Positions 61,419 to 64,000 of a stretch of 64,000 bases of DNA are shown here, in pieces. A program made the translations under genes and the position numbers. The first letter of the stretch is position 1, and each line of letters opens with the position of its first letter. The notes beneath the pieces are model-generated. The model did no database searches. It was not told the origin of the DNA and was given only the letters and a program-made list of their open reading frames with translations. The DNA is from Corticicoccus populi. GTDB taxonomy: Bacteria > Bacillota > Bacilli > Staphylococcales > Salinicoccaceae. The stretch spans positions 1,364,001-1,428,000 of the forward strand of contig NZ_JBHUOQ010000001.1 of the NCBI RefSeq assembly GCF_042686195.1, written 5' to 3'.

Positions 61419-61452
61419 ACAAAAAATCCGGGACACCATTCAGGTGCCCCGG
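61419..61452 (-). terminator. trxB terminator
   Basis: Minus-strand stem CCGGGGCACC / GGTGTCCCGG followed by ATTTTTTG, 16 bp past the stop. Confidence 0.9.
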
Positions 61453-61467
61453 ACCGGGTTATATCAT

Positions 61468-62403
61468 TTATTCTTCGTCTTCCAGGCGCTCAAGGTAATG
61501 TTGTGCATTCTGTGCTGCGATACTGCCGTCTCCTGTTGCTGTAACGATCTGACGGAGTGTTTTATTGCGCACATCACCTGCAGCAAAAATCCCCGGAATT
61601 TTTGTTTCCATTTCTTCATTGGCTTCAACATAACCAAGTTCATTTAAGATACCCAGATCTTCAAACGGCTTAGTCAAAGGCTTCATACCGATGTATACAA
61701 AGACACCATCGGCATTAAAGTCATACGCATCGCCTGTTTTTTTATCAAGCAGTGTCACGCCTTCTACTTTATTTTCACCATTAATGGACTGAAGCTCTGT
61801 ATCCCAGATAAAGTTAATCTTGTCATTTTTAAATGCTCTGTCCTGAAGGATTTTCTGCGCACGAAGCTCATCTCTTCTGTGGACAATGGTCACTTTGGAT
61901 GCGAATTTTGTCAGGAAGACACCTTCTTCAACCGCAGAGTCACCACCGCCGATGACTACAAGTTCACGCTCTTTAAAGAACGCACCGTCACATACTGCAC
62001 AGTAGCTGACACCGCGTCCGCCGAGTGCTTCTTCACCCGGCACGCCGATTTTTTTATATTCTGCACCGGTCGCGATAATGATTGCTTTCGTTTTAATATC
62101 TTCAGAACCGGTCTTTAATACTTTAATACCGTCTTCTACTTCGATGGATTTAATATCCGCATACTTGTATTCTGCACCGAATTTCTGTGCATGTTCAAAC
62201 ATTTTGGATGACAATTCCGGTCCGGTCACAAAATCAAAGCCGGGGAAATTCTCAACTTCTTCTGTATTCGCCATCTGTCCGCCCGGCACACCGCGTTCAA
62301 GCATCACTGTCTTTAAGTTGGCACGTGATGCATAAACAGCAGCAGTCATTCCGGCCGGTCCTGCGCCAATAATTACTACGTCATATATTGTTTCTTCAGT
62401 CAT
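61468..62403 (-). CDS. trxB: Thioredoxin reductase
   Basis: A 311-aa flavoprotein that reduces thioredoxin with NADPH. The FAD site is IIGAGPAGMTAA, the redox-active disulfide is C135-C138 (YCAVCDG), the NADPH site is GGGDSAVEE and the C-terminal FAD block is GIFAAGDVRNK. AAGGAG precedes the ATG. It lies downstream of the TPR gene, as in staphylococci. Confidence 0.97.
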   Translation of the reverse strand: MTEETIYDVVIIGAGPAGMTAAVYASRANLKTVMLERGVPGGQMANTEEVENFPGFDFVTGPELSSKMFEHAQKFGAEYKYADIKSIEVEDGIKVLKTGSEDIKTKAIIIATGAEYKKIGVPGEEALGGRGVSYCAVCDGAFFKERELVVIGGGDSAVEEGVFLTKFASKVTIVHRRDELRAQKILQDRAFKNDKINFIWDTELQSINGENKVEGVTLLDKKTGDAYDFNADGVFVYIGMKPLTKPFEDLGILNELGYVEANEEMETKIPGIFAAGDVRNKTLRQIVTATGDGSIAAQNAQHYLERLEDEE

Positions 62404-62467
62404 TGTTAAACTCCTTAGTATTAATTTTCATGTCTTCACATTATATATTTTCATTACTTTTTTTACA

Positions 62468-63889
62468 TTAATTCTGCTCAATCATGCCGATTGCCTTATT
62501 CAGCTTATAGTTTGTCACTTCAAATTCCCGGCACAAACCGGACTTTGTAAACTTCCGTCCCTTTTGGAATAAATACAAATTAGCAGCAACAAGTGCGCCG
62601 GTATCTTCAAAATCACCAATGCGTTCATATATATCGTGAAATGTATCAATCCACTGCAGCAGATCCTCATCAGAATTGTAGCCGCTCTCAGTCAGCGCCT
62701 CAAGTCCTGCATGCATTCTGCCGAGACGTACGAGTTTCAGCCCCTGGAATAAAAAGGTCACATATAATTTTTCGTAATCTTCCATCCCTTCAATCCGCGT
62801 CCAGATATTATGTCCGAGTATCGCCTCTTTCGGCTCGACTCTGTGAATTTTATATAATCCGAGAAGGCGTTCATGTGTATCATCACTATCTAAAAACTGA
62901 TGTTCCAGCCGCTCAATTTCAACCATCGCATCATTTTTCACCCATGGACTGTGCTGGACATCGACTCTGTGGAACTGCTGCATTCTCTCCCAGAATAATT
63001 TTGATTCTTCCGGTTTTCCAGTATAAAAGCTCGCATGGCTTAACGCATGCAGCAGCTGGAAACTGACAAACTGCTGATTTTTATAGAGCGGCATTAACAG
63101 TTCATATGCCCGGTCATATTTTCTCAGGAAGCTGAGTACGAGTCCTACTTTAAAACGGTCATCATCATCAAGCGGCTGCACCACTTCAAGCTTCTTTAAA
63201 TATCTCTGATACTTCTCCTCTTCACCAGTGTGGTAATAGAGAAGTGTCATATGGCTCAGTGCATGCATATCCGTCTTATTCTCTTTTAAAAGCTGCTCAA
63301 GTAATTCTCCCGCTTCATCAAATTGATTTAAGAATAAATAGGCCATCGCTTTTAAATTTCTGAATTCCCGCTCCTCCTGAATCTCAACAGGCATTGCAGA
63401 TAAGAAATCAAGTGCTTCTTCGATTCTTGCATTCATAAATAAGTGCTGGAAGATATGGTGTCCGACAAAGCGTTCCGCTTCACTTTCCACTTCATTCTCA
63501 TCTTCAACAGCCACGTCAAATAAACGCTCAAGTTCATCCTGATAATCATCTTCCGGATAATGTTTGACATACTCCATACCAAATAGGAATGCCTTGTTCG
63601 GATCATTCATAATGATATACAGCTGACTCAAAATATAATAAAATTCAGCATCGTAATGATGCTGAATGAAATGATTAATCAATATATGTTCAGCTTCAGC
63701 ATGACGCCCGTTATCCGCAAGAAGATACACATATTGAGACAGATAGCTTAAATTACTGTTGTCTGTCTCAAAAGCTTTTTTAAAATGCTTCAGCGCCTCT
63801 TTTTTATTATTTTGTTCGACTTTTTTTAGTCCTTGATTAAAGTAAAATGAACCACTTTGTTGAAATGGAACAACTTTTCTGTCAGACAT
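62468..63889 (-). CDS. Tetratricopeptide-repeat protein
   Basis: A 473-aa protein built of TPR-like helical repeats (for example QGLKKVEQNNKKEALKHFKKAF near the N-terminus, and several further pairs to about residue 330). It has no signal or membrane segment. Its C-terminus (KSGLCREFEVTNYKLNKAIGMI) looks like a helical hairpin. Function unknown; probably protein interaction. It overlaps the upstream acetyltransferase gene by 8 bp, with AGGAG inside that gene. Confidence 0.85.
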   Translation of the reverse strand: MSDRKVVPFQQSGSFYFNQGLKKVEQNNKKEALKHFKKAFETDNSNLSYLSQYVYLLADNGRHAEAEHILINHFIQHHYDAEFYYILSQLYIIMNDPNKAFLFGMEYVKHYPEDDYQDELERLFDVAVEDENEVESEAERFVGHHIFQHLFMNARIEEALDFLSAMPVEIQEEREFRNLKAMAYLFLNQFDEAGELLEQLLKENKTDMHALSHMTLLYYHTGEEEKYQRYLKKLEVVQPLDDDDRFKVGLVLSFLRKYDRAYELLMPLYKNQQFVSFQLLHALSHASFYTGKPEESKLFWERMQQFHRVDVQHSPWVKNDAMVEIERLEHQFLDSDDTHERLLGLYKIHRVEPKEAILGHNIWTRIEGMEDYEKLYVTFLFQGLKLVRLGRMHAGLEALTESGYNSDEDLLQWIDTFHDIYERIGDFEDTGALVAANLYLFQKGRKFTKSGLCREFEVTNYKLNKAIGMIEQN

Positions 63890-64000
63890 TCGATTTACTC
63901 CTCATAACAAGCGGATTACCATAACATAACGTATCATCCGGAATATCCTTCGACACGACACTCCCTGCACCGACCGTCACATTGCTGCCGATTGATACGC
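63882..64000 (-). CDS. Hexapeptide-repeat acyltransferase, C-terminal end (partial)
   Basis: The last 38 or so codons of a left-handed beta-helix acyltransferase: SIGSNVTVGAGSVVSKDIPD then DTLCYGNPLVMRSK, the typical end of maltose/galactoside O-acetyltransferase-like enzymes. The gene runs off the window and overlaps the TPR gene by 8 bp. Substrate unknown. Confidence 0.8.
   Translation of the reverse strand, partial: VSIGSNVTVGAGSVVSKDIPDDTLCYGNPLVMRSKSNV

Overview
The window is chromosomal DNA from a low-to-moderate-GC Firmicute, most likely a member of the Staphylococcaceae outside Staphylococcus proper (Jeotgalicoccus or Salinicoccus-like; the genus is an inference). The basis is gene order: sufCDSUB, metNIQ behind a SAM-I riboswitch, gcvH, the secG-est-rnr-smpB-ssrA block, the cggR-gap-pgk-tpi-gpmI-eno operon, and the acetyltransferase-TPR-trxB-rapZ-yvcK-whiA-clpP block. 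The tmRNA tag reads GKQNNFAVAA, close to the staphylococcal tag.

Layout. 1-1693: two tandem CobW-type GTPases, the first cut by the window edge. 1820-2190: a 91-bp tandem repeat array. 2254-7458: the Fe-S assembly operon sufCDSUB (minus strand). 7758-16189: methionine uptake (metNIQ), redox proteins, gcvH, aroD, an Ohr-type peroxidase and an acyl-CoA-dehydrogenase-like flavoprotein. 16341-19336: a polar amino-acid (possibly cystine) ABC importer. 19371-26712: SpeG, a maltose-6-phosphate utilisation locus (glvA, PTS EIICB, RpiR regulator), a ZIP metal transporter, an antibiotic-nucleotidyltransferase-like plus APH-like pair, and a GNAT. 26894-31908: an accessory stretch (PAP2 phosphatase, GNAT, a membrane-anchored DUF4041/GIY-YIG protein, a lipoprotein, degraded fragments) ending beside ssrA. 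32183-36553: ssrA, smpB, rnr, est, secG. 36830-38252: a NERD protein and a 142-bp tandem repeat array. 38253-45326: the glycolytic operon. 45446-46976: a redoxin and a split ThrE exporter. 47161-54396: an AT-rich island at the 3' end of tRNA-Arg(CCG). 54618-64000: clpP and the whiA/yvcK/rapZ/trxB block.

The island carries three copies of a tRNA 3'-end core, a frameshifted tyrosine-integrase remnant, a serine recombinase, a Fic protein, a RelA/SpoT-like toxin followed directly by a Panacea-domain antitoxin (a toxSAS toxin-antitoxin pair), a single-span membrane protein, two near-identical copies of an unknown 172-aa gene, and a candidate small RNA.

The most unusual structure is the pair of intergenic arrays (1820-2190 and 37774-38156). 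Both lie between convergent genes and have different periods (91 and 142 bp) and different filler sequence. Both are built from the same two modules: CTGTNGC and GCNACAG-type arms separated by exactly 7 or exactly 17 nt, with 19-20 nt between modules. This gives 40-bp and 51-bp modules, so 91 = 51+40 and 142 = 51+51+40. I do not recognise this family.
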